Part shown: in pieces, positions 49,971-58,422 of the stretch
Layout of the letters: each line of letters starts with the position of its first letter
Numbering within the stretch: position 1 is the first letter of the stretch
Assembly (NCBI RefSeq): GCF_042427575.1
Contig: NZ_JBHMFD010000005.1
Location: 11,840 to 75,839 of the forward strand
Direction: 5' to 3'
Origin: Bergeyella porcorum
GTDB taxonomy: Bacteria; Bacteroidota; Bacteroidia; Flavobacteriales; Weeksellaceae
DNA length: 64,000 nt
Translations under genes and position numbers: made by a program
Notes under the pieces: generated by a model
What the model saw: only the letters and a program-made list of their open reading frames with translations
Databases searched by the model: none
Told to the model about the DNA's origin: nothing

Positions 49971-50534
49971 TTATCGGGGATTAATTTTCTCTAGTTCTTC
50001 ATAAACCAAATGGGTAGGAAGCCCCATAATGGTATAAAAACTTCCACTGATGCTAGATACCTTTGCCATTCCTATTCTCTCTTGGATGCCGTAGCTGCCT
50101 GCTTTGTCAAAAGGTTGATACTCTTGAATGTACAATGCGATTTCAGCATCCGAAAGCTCCGAAAAAGTAACTTCTGCCATATCGGTTTTGGTGATTTCTT
50201 GATTCAATGTTCTAATGGTAATCCCCGTATAGACCTTATGGGTCTTGCCAGAAAGAGAGCGGAGCATTGCTTGGGCTTGTTCAGGAGTTTGAGGTTTTCC
50301 TAAGACTTGATTGCCCAGAGCTACAATGGTATCTGCGGTGAGTAAAATCTCATCTTCCTGAAGGTTAGGATAGGCATCAGCCTTGATTTTGGAAAGGTAG
50401 CCCGCAATGTTTTCCACGGGCATATCTTCGGGGAATATTTCATCACAATGGATGGATACTGTTTCAAAAGTGTAGCCTAAGCTTTGTAATAATTCCTTTC
50501 GTCTGGCAGATTGAGAGGCTAAAAGTAGTTTCAT
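49971..50534 (-). CDS. maf: Maf family nucleotide pyrophosphatase
   Basis: Septum-formation-inhibitor-like house-cleaning enzyme that hydrolyses non-canonical or modified nucleotides (dTTP/UTP type). 187 residues with LLASQSARRKELLQSLGY at the N-terminus, ADTIVALGNQVLGKP and the SGKTHKVYTGI motif, KAGSYGIQ near the C-terminus. Next gene on the same strand is 86 bases upstream. Confidence 0.93.
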   Translation of the reverse strand: MKLLLASQSARRKELLQSLGYTFETVSIHCDEIFPEDMPVENIAGYLSKIKADAYPNLQEDEILLTADTIVALGNQVLGKPQTPEQAQAMLRSLSGKTHKVYTGITIRTLNQEITKTDMAEVTFSELSDAEIALYIQEYQPFDKAGSYGIQERIGMAKVSSISGSFYTIMGLPTHLVYEELEKINPR

Positions 50535-50620
50535 AATGATTGTTTTTTATGGAGATTATAGCTCAATAATAATTTGTTTAGACGAAAAAGCTTTTTTGAA
50601 GAAATTAATGATAGATTTTA

Positions 50621-51142
50621 TTAATCTTCTAATCTATACAGTTTTACTTTTATTTTTCCATCAGCGAGAGAAAGTATATTATACTTTTTGTATTCTTTTG
50701 ATTCTATAACACCTATACCACTTGTGGATAACCATCCTGCGTAATAGCAAATATTATCACCGTTTACAGTTTGTTTGATTTGCCAATGGGAGTCTTTCAT
50801 TAGACTTAAACTTATATCTGCGGGTAGGTCGGAAGTCTTAAAGCAAGGGTTGCTGTCAAAATGGACCTGTGTAATTGATTTGTTGCTCATAACCAGATTT
50901 TTAAGTTTAAAAATCTCTTTGTATATGATTTTATCTTCATATGTAAACTCCGCGAAATATCCCAATGTTTGTTCTATATTGTACTTCTTTAATTCTTCCT
51001 TCGAGAAAAAATTGTCATAAACGCTTCCATAAAGAATGCGTCCTAAAACATTAACTTCTTCCGTAGACACAGGGATTTTTTTTATTTGTGCAGATGATAG
51101 TGAACACAAAATAAGACTTAATGATAGTAGTAAGTTCTTCAT
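50621..51142 (-). CDS. secreted protein of unknown function
   Basis: A 173-residue protein with a signal peptide (about 1-18, ending SSAQ). The mature part has SVYDNFFSKEELKKYNIEQTL, two cysteines in the middle (NPCFK, GDNICYYAG) that may pair, and a lysine-rich end. I recognise no family. It lies between maf and the KdsC-like gene, 36 bases downstream of the latter, and could share its transcript. Confidence 0.65.
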   Translation of the reverse strand: MKNLLLSLSLILCSLSSAQIKKIPVSTEEVNVLGRILYGSVYDNFFSKEELKKYNIEQTLGYFAEFTYEDKIIYKEIFKLKNLVMSNKSITQVHFDSNPCFKTSDLPADISLSLMKDSHWQIKQTVNGDNICYYAGWLSTSGIGVIESKEYKKYNILSLADGKIKVKLYRLED

Positions 51143-51178
51143 ATTGTTATTTTAAAGTTTAGATTATTTGATTTACGA

Positions 51179-51697
51179 TTACACAGATTTAGTATCATCT
51201 TCCTGCCATTGTCCTTGTACTTTTAGAACCTGTTCTATCACATCGCGTACGGCACCTTTGCCACCGTGGATGGCTGAGATATAGTGTGCGGCTGCTTTTA
51301 CCTCTGGAACGGCGTTGATGGGGCAAGTTGCAAGGGCTACTCGTTTCATTATGGCGAGGTCTGGCAAGTCATCGCCCATCATTAGGATATGGTCGTCTTG
51401 CAATTGGTATTTGCTTTTAAAATCTTCAAAATCTTTTATTTTATCGGAAGACTTAGCGTAATAATCGGTGATGCCCAAGTAATTGAGTCTATTTTTCACC
51501 ATTGGGTCGTTGCCTCCTGTGATGACACCGATAGGGTAGCCTTTCTTCAATGCTTTCACCACAGCATAGCCGTCTAAAACATTCATTACGCGAGACATAT
51601 TGCCATCTGGCATCAGATAGACACTACCATCTGTGAAGACACCATCTACATCGAATACGAAGGCTTTTATATTTTTCAGCTGATTTTTATAAGACAT
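51179..51697 (-). CDS. KdsC-like HAD phosphatase
   Basis: Haloacid-dehalogenase phosphatase of the KdsC subfamily (C0 type without cap), which removes the phosphate from KDO 8-phosphate in LPS synthesis. 172 residues: FVFDVDGVFTDG with the nucleophile Asp and acid Asp, GVITGGNDPMV, and LMMGDDLPDLAIMKRV; the tail KGAVRDVIEQVL is the family substrate-specificity helix. It overlaps the upstream membrane-protein gene by 11 bases. Kdo synthesis is the usual but not proven role, since no other kds gene is here. Confidence 0.88.
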   Translation of the reverse strand: MSYKNQLKNIKAFVFDVDGVFTDGSVYLMPDGNMSRVMNVLDGYAVVKALKKGYPIGVITGGNDPMVKNRLNYLGITDYYAKSSDKIKDFEDFKSKYQLQDDHILMMGDDLPDLAIMKRVALATCPINAVPEVKAAAHYISAIHGGKGAVRDVIEQVLKVQGQWQEDDTKSV

Positions 51698-52283
51698 TTT
51701 TTTGTTGAAAGTTTATGGTTGCTGGTTGAGGGATTTTTTGATACTCTTTTTCCTGAAGTTGGGTACGTACTAAATTATTTCTCCAGTTTTGTTTTATAAA
51801 TTGTATCAATCTATTTGGTTTAATATCCAATGTATTAATATTGATGACAATTGGAGTTTGGAACTTTGCATTGTTTAGTCGTAATTGCTTTTTTAGTTGA
51901 AAATCGTTTTGAATTTTTCCAATAAATTCCATCGGATTTTTTAGTTTCACAATCAGGTAACTGCTTAGTATGTTGTTTTTTATTCCAACAAATTCTATTT
52001 CTTCCCAAGGTATTAAACCTAATTTTTCAAAAGCTTGAAAATCAGTAATGCCCTTTTGGTCAATTATAAGTGCTATTGGTTCTTCTTTTTTCTGGTTTTT
52101 TAAATATTTATAAGTTTCAAAAACTATTACCGAAAGAATGGATGTGCTTATAATCAGGTATATAAAGGAAATGTATTCAGTTTTTAATGTTATACTTAAT
52201 AGCCATAAGGTGAAGAGTAGTATTACAGCGAGTCCTCTACCTTGCTTTAATTTCTTTTTTCTTCTAATTTTCAATTCAACCAT
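51687..52283 (-). CDS. two-helix membrane protein of unknown function
   Basis: A 198-residue protein: basic N-terminus, two adjacent membrane helices (about residues 18-33 and 38-56), then a cytoplasmic domain with ALIIDQKGITDF and IPWEEIEFVGI, which resembles the PH-like STM3941 type, and a basic C-terminal tail. Function unknown. The 11-base overlap with the KdsC-like gene implies co-expression. Confidence 0.65.
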   Translation of the reverse strand: MVELKIRRKKKLKQGRGLAVILLFTLWLLSITLKTEYISFIYLIISTSILSVIVFETYKYLKNQKKEEPIALIIDQKGITDFQAFEKLGLIPWEEIEFVGIKNNILSSYLIVKLKNPMEFIGKIQNDFQLKKQLRLNNAKFQTPIVININTLDIKPNRLIQFIKQNWRNNLVRTQLQEKEYQKIPQPATINFQQKNVL

Positions 52284-52321
52284 TTGTTTTTTTGCTTATT
52301 TAAAATTGAGTGGGCTTCAAT

Positions 52322-55018
52322 TTATTTAAAATTAAATTTCACACTAAACATCACTTGGCTTGGTCTTATGAGCATCGCACTTCTGGTAGTGGCAAGCTGA
52401 GTGGTATTGTAAGAGATGGTTTCGTATACTTTTTTGTTGCCAATGTTCATCCATTTTACTTCAAAATCCATTTTCTTTTTAGCCCAAGTGAACTGATAGC
52501 TGGCATCTAGGAATGTGTTTCTAAAGCTTTGACCTAATTGCGTAGCGGTAACATCATCCCAGAAGAATCCTATGGTATGCCCTTGAGCAGGATATACATA
52601 GGTCGCTAGATTATGATTCCAACCAGAAGTCTTTACCATAGTGTTATAGAATAGGTTTCTGTTTTGGTTCCAGCTCATCGTTAGGTTATAATCTACACTC
52701 AGCCAAGAGAAGAAGGTGTTGTTAAACTTAAGCCCTGCTGATTTTGAGTTGATTTTGGTTTCAATAAGGTCAGAGGTATTGGTGGCTTGGCTTCTTAGTA
52801 GTCCAAAGCTATTAGAATCTCTATTGGAGAATGTGGCGGAAAGGTTGGTTTTCAGATTAGGGAAGTATTTTCCAATTTCTACACTTTCGCTTTGGCTGAT
52901 GGAGGTATTGTCCAAGTACGCTAATTGGCTAATATTGGCACCGTTGGAATACACCATTGTCTCTGTGATGAGGTTTCTTTCAAGATTATTATATGAGTAT
53001 CTTAGGTTGAAGAAAAGGTTATTCAATGGATTTCGGTACTCTAATCTTGGGCTTGCCGTGATGGTTCTGTTCTCTGGTAGTAGGTTGTCATTATTTCTGA
53101 TGACCCTTGGTGAGGTAAGAAGGTTCCCTGTATAGAGTGAGCCAAAATCTCCAAAGCTATACTTTAAAGCCCCAAAGGCGTAGAGTTTCCAAAAAGAAGC
53201 AATCTCATAGCTTCCCCAGAAAGATGGCTCAAAAACAGTACGGCTGATTTCACGCGTATCATTATGGATTAAATCTTTATAATCCATTCCGTAGAAATTC
53301 ATAGGAAGCGTGAGGTTAAAGTTGATGCCATTGTTTTTATAGTTCAATCCCACTTGGGTATAAGGATTGATTTCGTTCCATTTCATTTTATTGCGGAAGC
53401 TTTCATCCAGAAGGTCTCCATCTGCGGCAAGGGCAGAGTTCATATCATTGAAAGATAGATTTACCCCCATCTCTGGCGTGATGGTCCAGTTTTTATAATT
53501 GAACCCTACCGATGCGGAGTGATTAGCATTGAAGGTGGTCAAAGTAAGATTTTGATTGAGCCTTGAAAAGCTTCTTGATAGGAGTGCATCAAAATTGCTA
53601 AAATTATCATACAAGGTGCTGAGTTTCTGGTTATCCTTTTGATAGCCAATGTAGCTCATTACATTGATGAGTTTTTCTTTAAAAGGGATAATGGTACTCA
53701 ATGAGTTTTGAAACATTCCACTTGGGGCACTAAGGCTTTCATCTATCCCGATGCTACCAGAGTTGGTGTCTACGATTCTTAGCAATCCTCTATCTTCGTT
53801 CCAAAAGCTATTCCAAGTAGTGGTGTTCTTAAAGAATCCTTTTTTAGCATTTTTGGTAAAAATCACCTCACCTTTCAGGGCGTTGCTGTAGAAGTTATTG
53901 GCGATGTTAGTGCTCGCTTTAGCACCATTAGGGAAAAGGTCTGATGCCTCATAGGTGGTCTCTGTGAGCGAGGCTCTTTCTACAGCGTTATTAGAGTAGT
54001 TGGCGTTCACTTTCAGTTCCCATTCTTTGTTTTTGAAAGGATTGGTAAGCAAGTTAGCCGAGAAGTAATGCACATTGTTTAGCAGGTATCGTTTTTCTGG
54101 GACATTAGGTGTAGAGGCATTGTCTATCCCTATCCAACTGCGTTGGGCGGCTTGCCTTCTAACGCCTTCCCAGCGTGTGCCGAATGCTAGGATATTTCTT
54201 TCATTCTCTACTGCTTCTCCCATATTGTTTGCCTTATAGTTGACCACCCATTGGTTTTTCTGTCCAAAGAACATTGGGGTGAGTTTTACATTCCAAAGGG
54301 TAGGCGAGAAGCCAGCACCTACCTCACCGCGTCCCGTCATTGTGATTTTATTTTTGAGTTTGATATTGATGGCTGCTCTTTCAGAAGGTATTTTGTCTTG
54401 TAAGATTTTTACAGGTTGGTGGTTTTCCATTACCTCCACTTTTTGCACGGCATCTTTCGGTAAGGAATTAACGATGGTGCCGTAGCCGCCTTCCATCAGG
54501 TCTTTGCCATTGACATAAAACTTGCCCAAAGGCTCACCTTGATAGAGAATCTGTCCATTGCTATTTACCTCTATACCAGGGGCTTTTTTTAGTACATCAG
54601 CCAAAGTTCTATCGGCTTTGCTATCCAGCTGGCTAATATCATAGGTGATGGTATCTCCTCTTTTGGTGATGAGTTTGGTTTTGAGTTTCACTTCTTTTAT
54701 TTCAGTAGCATCAGAGGTTAATTTTAGGTTTAGATTTTGGGTTTCGTTCTTCACCTGTTGGGTAAGAGGCTTGTGGTTAAAAGCTTTGATTTTCACTTCT
54801 ACACGAGCTTCGTTGGATGAAAAAGAAACCTTGTATTCTCCTTTAGAATTGGAAATTCCATAGGCAAGGATGGCATCTTTGCCCACTTCTTCCACTGTGA
54901 TAGACGCACTAGGCACGGGCTGTCCATCAGAATCTAATATTTTACCAGAGATAATACTTTGTGCGAATGAAATAGTTGTAACACACAAGAATAAAAGAAA
55001 TAAAAAACGCTGATTCAT
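52322..55018 (-). CDS. outer-membrane beta-barrel (TonB-receptor-like) protein
   Basis: A 898-residue protein: signal peptide (1-19), carboxypeptidase-regulatory-like domain (ISGKILDSDGQPVPSASITV, about 22-95), a short plug (TLADVLKKAPGIEVNSNGQI, YVNGKDLMEGGYGTIVNSLP) and a large barrel ending SVKFNFK. This is the OMP_b-brl_3 type of Bacteroidota, which resembles a TonB receptor but often has no clear TonB box. The substrate cannot be deduced. Followed 38 bases later by the membrane-protein gene. Confidence 0.85.
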   Translation of the reverse strand: MNQRFLFLLFLCVTTISFAQSIISGKILDSDGQPVPSASITVEEVGKDAILAYGISNSKGEYKVSFSSNEARVEVKIKAFNHKPLTQQVKNETQNLNLKLTSDATEIKEVKLKTKLITKRGDTITYDISQLDSKADRTLADVLKKAPGIEVNSNGQILYQGEPLGKFYVNGKDLMEGGYGTIVNSLPKDAVQKVEVMENHQPVKILQDKIPSERAAINIKLKNKITMTGRGEVGAGFSPTLWNVKLTPMFFGQKNQWVVNYKANNMGEAVENERNILAFGTRWEGVRRQAAQRSWIGIDNASTPNVPEKRYLLNNVHYFSANLLTNPFKNKEWELKVNANYSNNAVERASLTETTYEASDLFPNGAKASTNIANNFYSNALKGEVIFTKNAKKGFFKNTTTWNSFWNEDRGLLRIVDTNSGSIGIDESLSAPSGMFQNSLSTIIPFKEKLINVMSYIGYQKDNQKLSTLYDNFSNFDALLSRSFSRLNQNLTLTTFNANHSASVGFNYKNWTITPEMGVNLSFNDMNSALAADGDLLDESFRNKMKWNEINPYTQVGLNYKNNGINFNLTLPMNFYGMDYKDLIHNDTREISRTVFEPSFWGSYEIASFWKLYAFGALKYSFGDFGSLYTGNLLTSPRVIRNNDNLLPENRTITASPRLEYRNPLNNLFFNLRYSYNNLERNLITETMVYSNGANISQLAYLDNTSISQSESVEIGKYFPNLKTNLSATFSNRDSNSFGLLRSQATNTSDLIETKINSKSAGLKFNNTFFSWLSVDYNLTMSWNQNRNLFYNTMVKTSGWNHNLATYVYPAQGHTIGFFWDDVTATQLGQSFRNTFLDASYQFTWAKKKMDFEVKWMNIGNKKVYETISYNTTQLATTRSAMLIRPSQVMFSVKFNFK

Positions 55019-55599
55019 AGATTGACTTTTTTGGGTATTAGTAGTAGGTTTTTGTTTTTTGTTACGACAAATATAGAAAAATTGGTTGATAGTTGTTGGT
55101 TAATTGTTAATTATCAATGGTTAATGGTTAGTTGGTGATAACTCAATACTAAGATTGGTTGATGGTTGTCGGTTGATGGTCTTTTTTTTTTCTTTCCTCT
55201 TTCTTCTTTTCTCTTTTTTCAAAAAAACTCAGCACTCAGCACTGGTATGGGTATTAATTTAGTGGTCAAAGGGTATTAATTTAATGGTTGTTAGTTGTCG
55301 GTTGATGGTCTTTTTTCTTTCCTCTTTCTTCTTTCTTCAAAAAAAACTCAACACTCAACACTCAAAATTTGTTGAATAGGTGTTTTAATTTTCATTAATT
55401 AAAATATCTTTAACTGTAATTTGTATTGAAATAATTTGTAATTTTATGCGGTAAAGTTAAAATGGTATTTAATTGTAATTAAATTATGGTTTATGGTATT
55501 TGGTGTAATTAATAATAGAAGTCCTCCTATTGTGTAGGTGTATATTTATCTAAACAGGTGTTTGGGTGTTAAACTAATAAAAAAACAATAAAAATAAAA
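55019..55599. repeat. intergenic dispersed repeats
   Basis: Two near copies of a block (GGTTGATGGTC, a pyrimidine-rich TTTCTTTCCTCTTTCTTC stretch, then ACTCAGCACTCA/ACTCAACACTCA) at about 55160-55245 and 55290-55370. A third, longer version lies at 56483-56720. The rest is AT-rich DNA up to the next start; no gene is seen. Confidence 0.75.
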
Positions 55600-56025
55600 A
55601 TGAAACATCTATTATTAGTACTTACCATTGGCTTTATCGCGGTGGGGTGCAGAAATTTTGAGAAAGGAGAAAGTATTAACTCTGACTTTACGGGAACTTG
55701 GCAATGTAATGCGTATTATGATGGGATGAGAGGTAGTTGGCAACCTATATCTAATGGAACTAAGTATGTTTATACTTTTAAAAAAGATAGCACATTTACA
55801 TCCGATGCCTATATGTGCGGATATGGGACTTACGAAATCAAAGGGGATTCTTTGAAGTTGCATTTTGAATGTCCAGATTATAGAAATCTATACAATCCTG
55901 CTGATACCACCAAAACATTAGTGGAAAAAATGAAATTTGAAGGAAGAGACTTAGTGTTATCGCCTACATATTTATTGTGTGCGGAAGGTTGTGAGTATAA
56001 GTATGTAAAAATATCGAACCAATAA
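55600..56025 (+). CDS. lipocalin-like lipoprotein
   Basis: A 141-residue lipoprotein (signal MKHLLLVLTIGFIAVGC) with FTGTWQCNAYYDG, YTFKKDSTFTSD and YGTYEIKGDSLKL, the rhythm of Bacteroidota lipocalin-like domains, and five further cysteines. Its signal peptide region shares 44 identical bases with the next gene, so one leader was copied in front of a different mature domain. Function unknown. The next gene starts 13 bases downstream. Confidence 0.7.
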   Translation: MKHLLLVLTIGFIAVGCRNFEKGESINSDFTGTWQCNAYYDGMRGSWQPISNGTKYVYTFKKDSTFTSDAYMCGYGTYEIKGDSLKLHFECPDYRNLYNPADTTKTLVEKMKFEGRDLVLSPTYLLCAEGCEYKYVKISNQ

Positions 56026-56038
56026 AAATTAAACCATT

Positions 56039-56399
56039 ATGAAACGAGTACTATTAGCGCTTGTCATTGGCTTTATCGCGGTGGGGTGCAGAAATTTTGA
56101 GAAAGGAGAACCTGATACTCTTCAAGAAGATATTTATGAGGGGCTATTTGAACAAGAGTCATTTTGTGGAAATCTTCTGAGGGTTACGAAAATCAATGAT
56201 GAGTTACCCACAAATTTTGAATTGACTTCTATAAAAATCATAAATCAACCCATTGATTTTCAAAAAAACTTTCAAAATAATACTTTAAAATTAACCTTAA
56301 AAAAACCTAAAAAAAGTAGAACTTAAGCGTTGCGGTGGTTTTTTAGGTTATACTTATGAGGCAGAAATTAAAAAAATTATTAACATTAAAAATCAATAG
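56039..56399 (+). pseudogene. lipoprotein gene with frameshift in A7 tracts
   Basis: The open part (56039-56326) gives 95 residues: lipoprotein leader identical to the preceding gene's (IGFIAVGCRNFEKGE), then QESFCGNLLRVTKINDELP and a premature end after KKPKKSRT. In another frame after the A7 tracts (about 56299-56316) the sequence continues VELKRCGGFLGYTYEAEIKK to a stop at 56397-56399. The CGG-GYT-E pattern looks like the natural C-terminus, so removing one A restores the gene. It may be a slippage switch, a true lesion or a sequencing slip. Confidence 0.6.
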
Positions 56400-56401
56400 T
56401 T

Positions 56402-56488
56402 ATGAAAAAGGTAGCATTACTATTATCGCTGTGTCCAATGCTTTATTTAGGGCAGATTAAAGAAATGATATCTGGAGGGGGATGTTAA
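56402..56488 (+). pseudogene. 28-codon ORF cut by a dispersed repeat
   Basis: Starts one base after the frameshifted lipoprotein's end and begins like a secreted protein (MKKVALLLSLCPMLYLGQIK), then EMISGGGC and a stop. The stop is formed exactly where the GTTAATTGTTAATTATCAATGG repeat type begins (first 20 bases matching at 55096), so it is probably the stump of a longer gene. Confidence 0.5.
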
Positions 56489-56720
56489 TTGTTAATTATC
56501 AATGGTTAATGGTTAGTTGGTGATAACTCAACACTTAGCATTCAAAACTAAAATTGGTTGTTGGTTGTCGGTTGATGGTCTTTTTTCTTTCTTCAAAAAA
56601 CTCAAAACTCAGCACTCAACACTCAAAACTCAAAACTAAATGAAAACTCAACACTCAGCACTCAAAACTTAAAACTTTTTAAGTTGGTCTTTCCTCTTTC
56701 TTCAAATAAGATAAAAAAGA
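56483..56720. repeat. long copy of the dispersed intergenic repeat
   Basis: TTAATTGTTAATTATCAATG, GGTTAGTTGGTGATAACTCA, GTCGGTTGATGGTC, a pyrimidine tract and several ACTCAACACTCA/ACTCAAAACTCA pieces, all in the same order as at 55090-55245. No coding sequence. Confidence 0.75.
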
Positions 56721-56721
56721 G

Positions 56722-56729
56722 TATTTTTG
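56722..56729 (+). promoter_or_regulatory. -7 element of the Fe-S protein gene
   Basis: TATTTTTG, 25 bases before the ATG; it is at the very end of the dispersed repeat, with no good TTG upstream. Confidence 0.45.
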
Positions 56730-56754
56730 TATCGAAACTAAAAGAGAAAATACA

Positions 56755-57534
56755 ATGCAAATAAAGACAATGGCAGAATACGCTGCCGAAGGAAAAGCTC
56801 CCGAAGTGCTATTTTGGGTAGGGTGTGCAGGCAGCTTTGATGATAGAGCTAAAAAAATCACCCGTGCATTTTGCAAAATCTTAAATAATATAGGAGTAGA
56901 GTTTGCTGTGCTAGGGCAAGAAGAAAGCTGTACGGGCGACCCTGCCAAGCGTGCTGGCAATGAGTTTGTATTTCAGATGATGGCACTTACCAATATTGAA
57001 ATTCTCAATGCCTATGAGGTGAAAAAAATAGTAACCGCTTGCCCACACTGTTTCAATACTTTGAAAAATGAATATCCTAGTTTGGGGGGCAACTACCAGG
57101 TGATGCACCATACACAGTTTTTAAAAGAACTGATGGCAGAGGGAAGACTGAAAATAGAAGGTGGAAAGTTTGAAGGTAAGAAAATCACCTTTCACGACCC
57201 CTGCTACCTCGGTAGAGCTAATGATGAGTATGAAGCTCCAAGAGCATTGCTCCAAAAGCTGGATGCTGAACTGGTAGAGATGAAGCGTTGCAAGCAAAAC
57301 GGATTATGCTGTGGAGCGGGTGGTGCACAGATGTTCAAAGAGCCAGAAAAAGGTAAAAAGGATATCAATATAGAAAGAACCGAAGAAGCACTCAAAGAAC
57401 AACCACAGGTGGTGGCTACGGGCTGTCCGTTTTGTAATACAATGCTTACCGATGGGGTGAAGCATTTTAATAAAGAGCAAGAAGTAGCCGTGAAAGATAT
57501 AGCAGAGCTATTGGCAGAAGCAGAAGATCTTTAG
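56755..57534 (+). CDS. (Fe-S)-binding protein with two CCG domains
   Basis: A 259-residue HdrB/LutA/GlpC-like protein. Two cysteine-rich CCG domains: first WVGCAGSFDDR with CTGD and CPHCFNTL, second HDPCYLGR, GLCCGAGG and GCPFCNTML. These bind an unusual 4Fe-4S cluster and transfer electrons in heterodisulfide reductase, lactate or glycolate oxidases. In related genomes this gene follows a larger Fe-S protein; here the upstream DNA is repeat-filled, so the partner is missing from this place. An alternative ATG lies five codons in (56770). Confidence 0.88.
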   Translation: MQIKTMAEYAAEGKAPEVLFWVGCAGSFDDRAKKITRAFCKILNNIGVEFAVLGQEESCTGDPAKRAGNEFVFQMMALTNIEILNAYEVKKIVTACPHCFNTLKNEYPSLGGNYQVMHHTQFLKELMAEGRLKIEGGKFEGKKITFHDPCYLGRANDEYEAPRALLQKLDAELVEMKRCKQNGLCCGAGGAQMFKEPEKGKKDINIERTEEALKEQPQVVATGCPFCNTMLTDGVKHFNKEQEVAVKDIAELLAEAEDL

Positions 57535-57539
57535 TGTGT

Positions 57540-57810
57540 ATGGATGTACAATGTACAAAGATTAAAGTATAAAGTACGATGTACAATGTATAAAGATTAA
57601 AGTATGATGTATAAAGTACAAAGATTTATGAAAGTCGTAGTACATATTACATTGTACATTATACATTATACAACAGTGTTTTAGTGTATACAAAGATTTA
57701 TGAAAGTCATATTACATTGTACATAGTACATTATACAACAGTGTTTTAGTGTATACAAAGATTTATGAAAGTCATATTACATTATACTACAATAATACAT
57801 AGTACATCAA
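57540..57810. repeat. TACATTGTAC-rich intergenic repeats with 65-bp tandem unit
   Basis: A 65-base unit starting at CAACAGTGTTTTAGTGTATA (57671 and again 57736) is repeated in tandem and flanked by TACAATGTACAAAG pieces. The same word family fills 63640-63790. Confidence 0.75.
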
Positions 57811-57825
57811 ATAAACATAAAAACA

Positions 57826-58317
57826 ATGAAAATAGAAGAATCTGAAATTATAGAAACCAATGATTATAGGGTGCTGATATACCCTGCATCTAGACCTTTT
57901 TTACCTAAGGAAAGCAAAACCATTGCAGAGAAGCTCTACGACTTTTTAGGCGGTTGGGCGGCACACGGCAAACCTTTGTCATCTTCTTTTAAGATAGAAA
58001 AAAATCAGTTCATCATTATAGTGATAGATGAGGAAAAAGAAGTGGCGTCTGGATGCTCCATAGATGCATTGGGCGGCTTGATGAGGGAGATAGATGCGGA
58101 GTTTAACCTAGGGCTGTTTGATAGGATGAAAGCCTCCTTCGTGCAAGAAGGAGAGGTGAAGACAATGCCATTACAGGCATTTCGTAGTGCTTTGAAAGAT
58201 GGCTCGCTTCCGCAGGATATTGAAGTGTTTGATTTTTCTAAATCCACCTATGTAAGCTTTTTATCGGATTTTCTTTTGCCTTTAAAGAGAAGCTGGGCGG
58301 GGATTTATGTAGATTAA
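57826..58317 (+). CDS. conserved Bacteroidota protein, often mislabelled ABC transporter ATPase
   Basis: A 163-residue protein with VLIYPASRPFLPKES, GGWAAHGKPLSSSFKIE and SGCSIDALGGLMREIDAEF, conserved across Bacteroidota next to Fe-S protein genes like the one upstream. It lacks Walker motifs, so an ATPase role is not supported. Function unknown; the recurrent link to the CCG protein suggests a shared pathway. Confidence 0.75.
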   Translation: MKIEESEIIETNDYRVLIYPASRPFLPKESKTIAEKLYDFLGGWAAHGKPLSSSFKIEKNQFIIIVIDEEKEVASGCSIDALGGLMREIDAEFNLGLFDRMKASFVQEGEVKTMPLQAFRSALKDGSLPQDIEVFDFSKSTYVSFLSDFLLPLKRSWAGIYVD

Positions 58318-58335
58318 AAAACAAAGAAAATAGTA

Positions 58336-58372
58336 AAAACTCTTTTGAAATCTTATTCAGAAGAGTTTTTTT
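58336..58372 (+). terminator. terminator before the glycosyltransferase gene
   Basis: AAAACTCTT / AAGAGTTTT stem with a 16-base loop and a T run. Confidence 0.7.
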
Positions 58373-58388
58373 ATTGGGAAAACTAAAC

Positions 58389-58396
58389 TATATTTG
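58389..58396 (+). promoter_or_regulatory. -7 element of the glycosyltransferase operon
   Basis: TATATTTG, 26 bases before the start at 58423. Confidence 0.5.
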
Positions 58397-58422
58397 TGGT
58401 AAGGTGATGGCGGAAACATCTA

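Noticed and set aside
57540..57810. Origin or iteron-type region
   Set aside because: The TACATTGTAC words are scattered and also fill another intergenic region; no dnaA, rep or DnaA-box pattern is present.
57826..58317. ABC transporter ATPase annotation
   Set aside because: No Walker A, Walker B or signature motif in 163 residues; the label is a common database carry-over.
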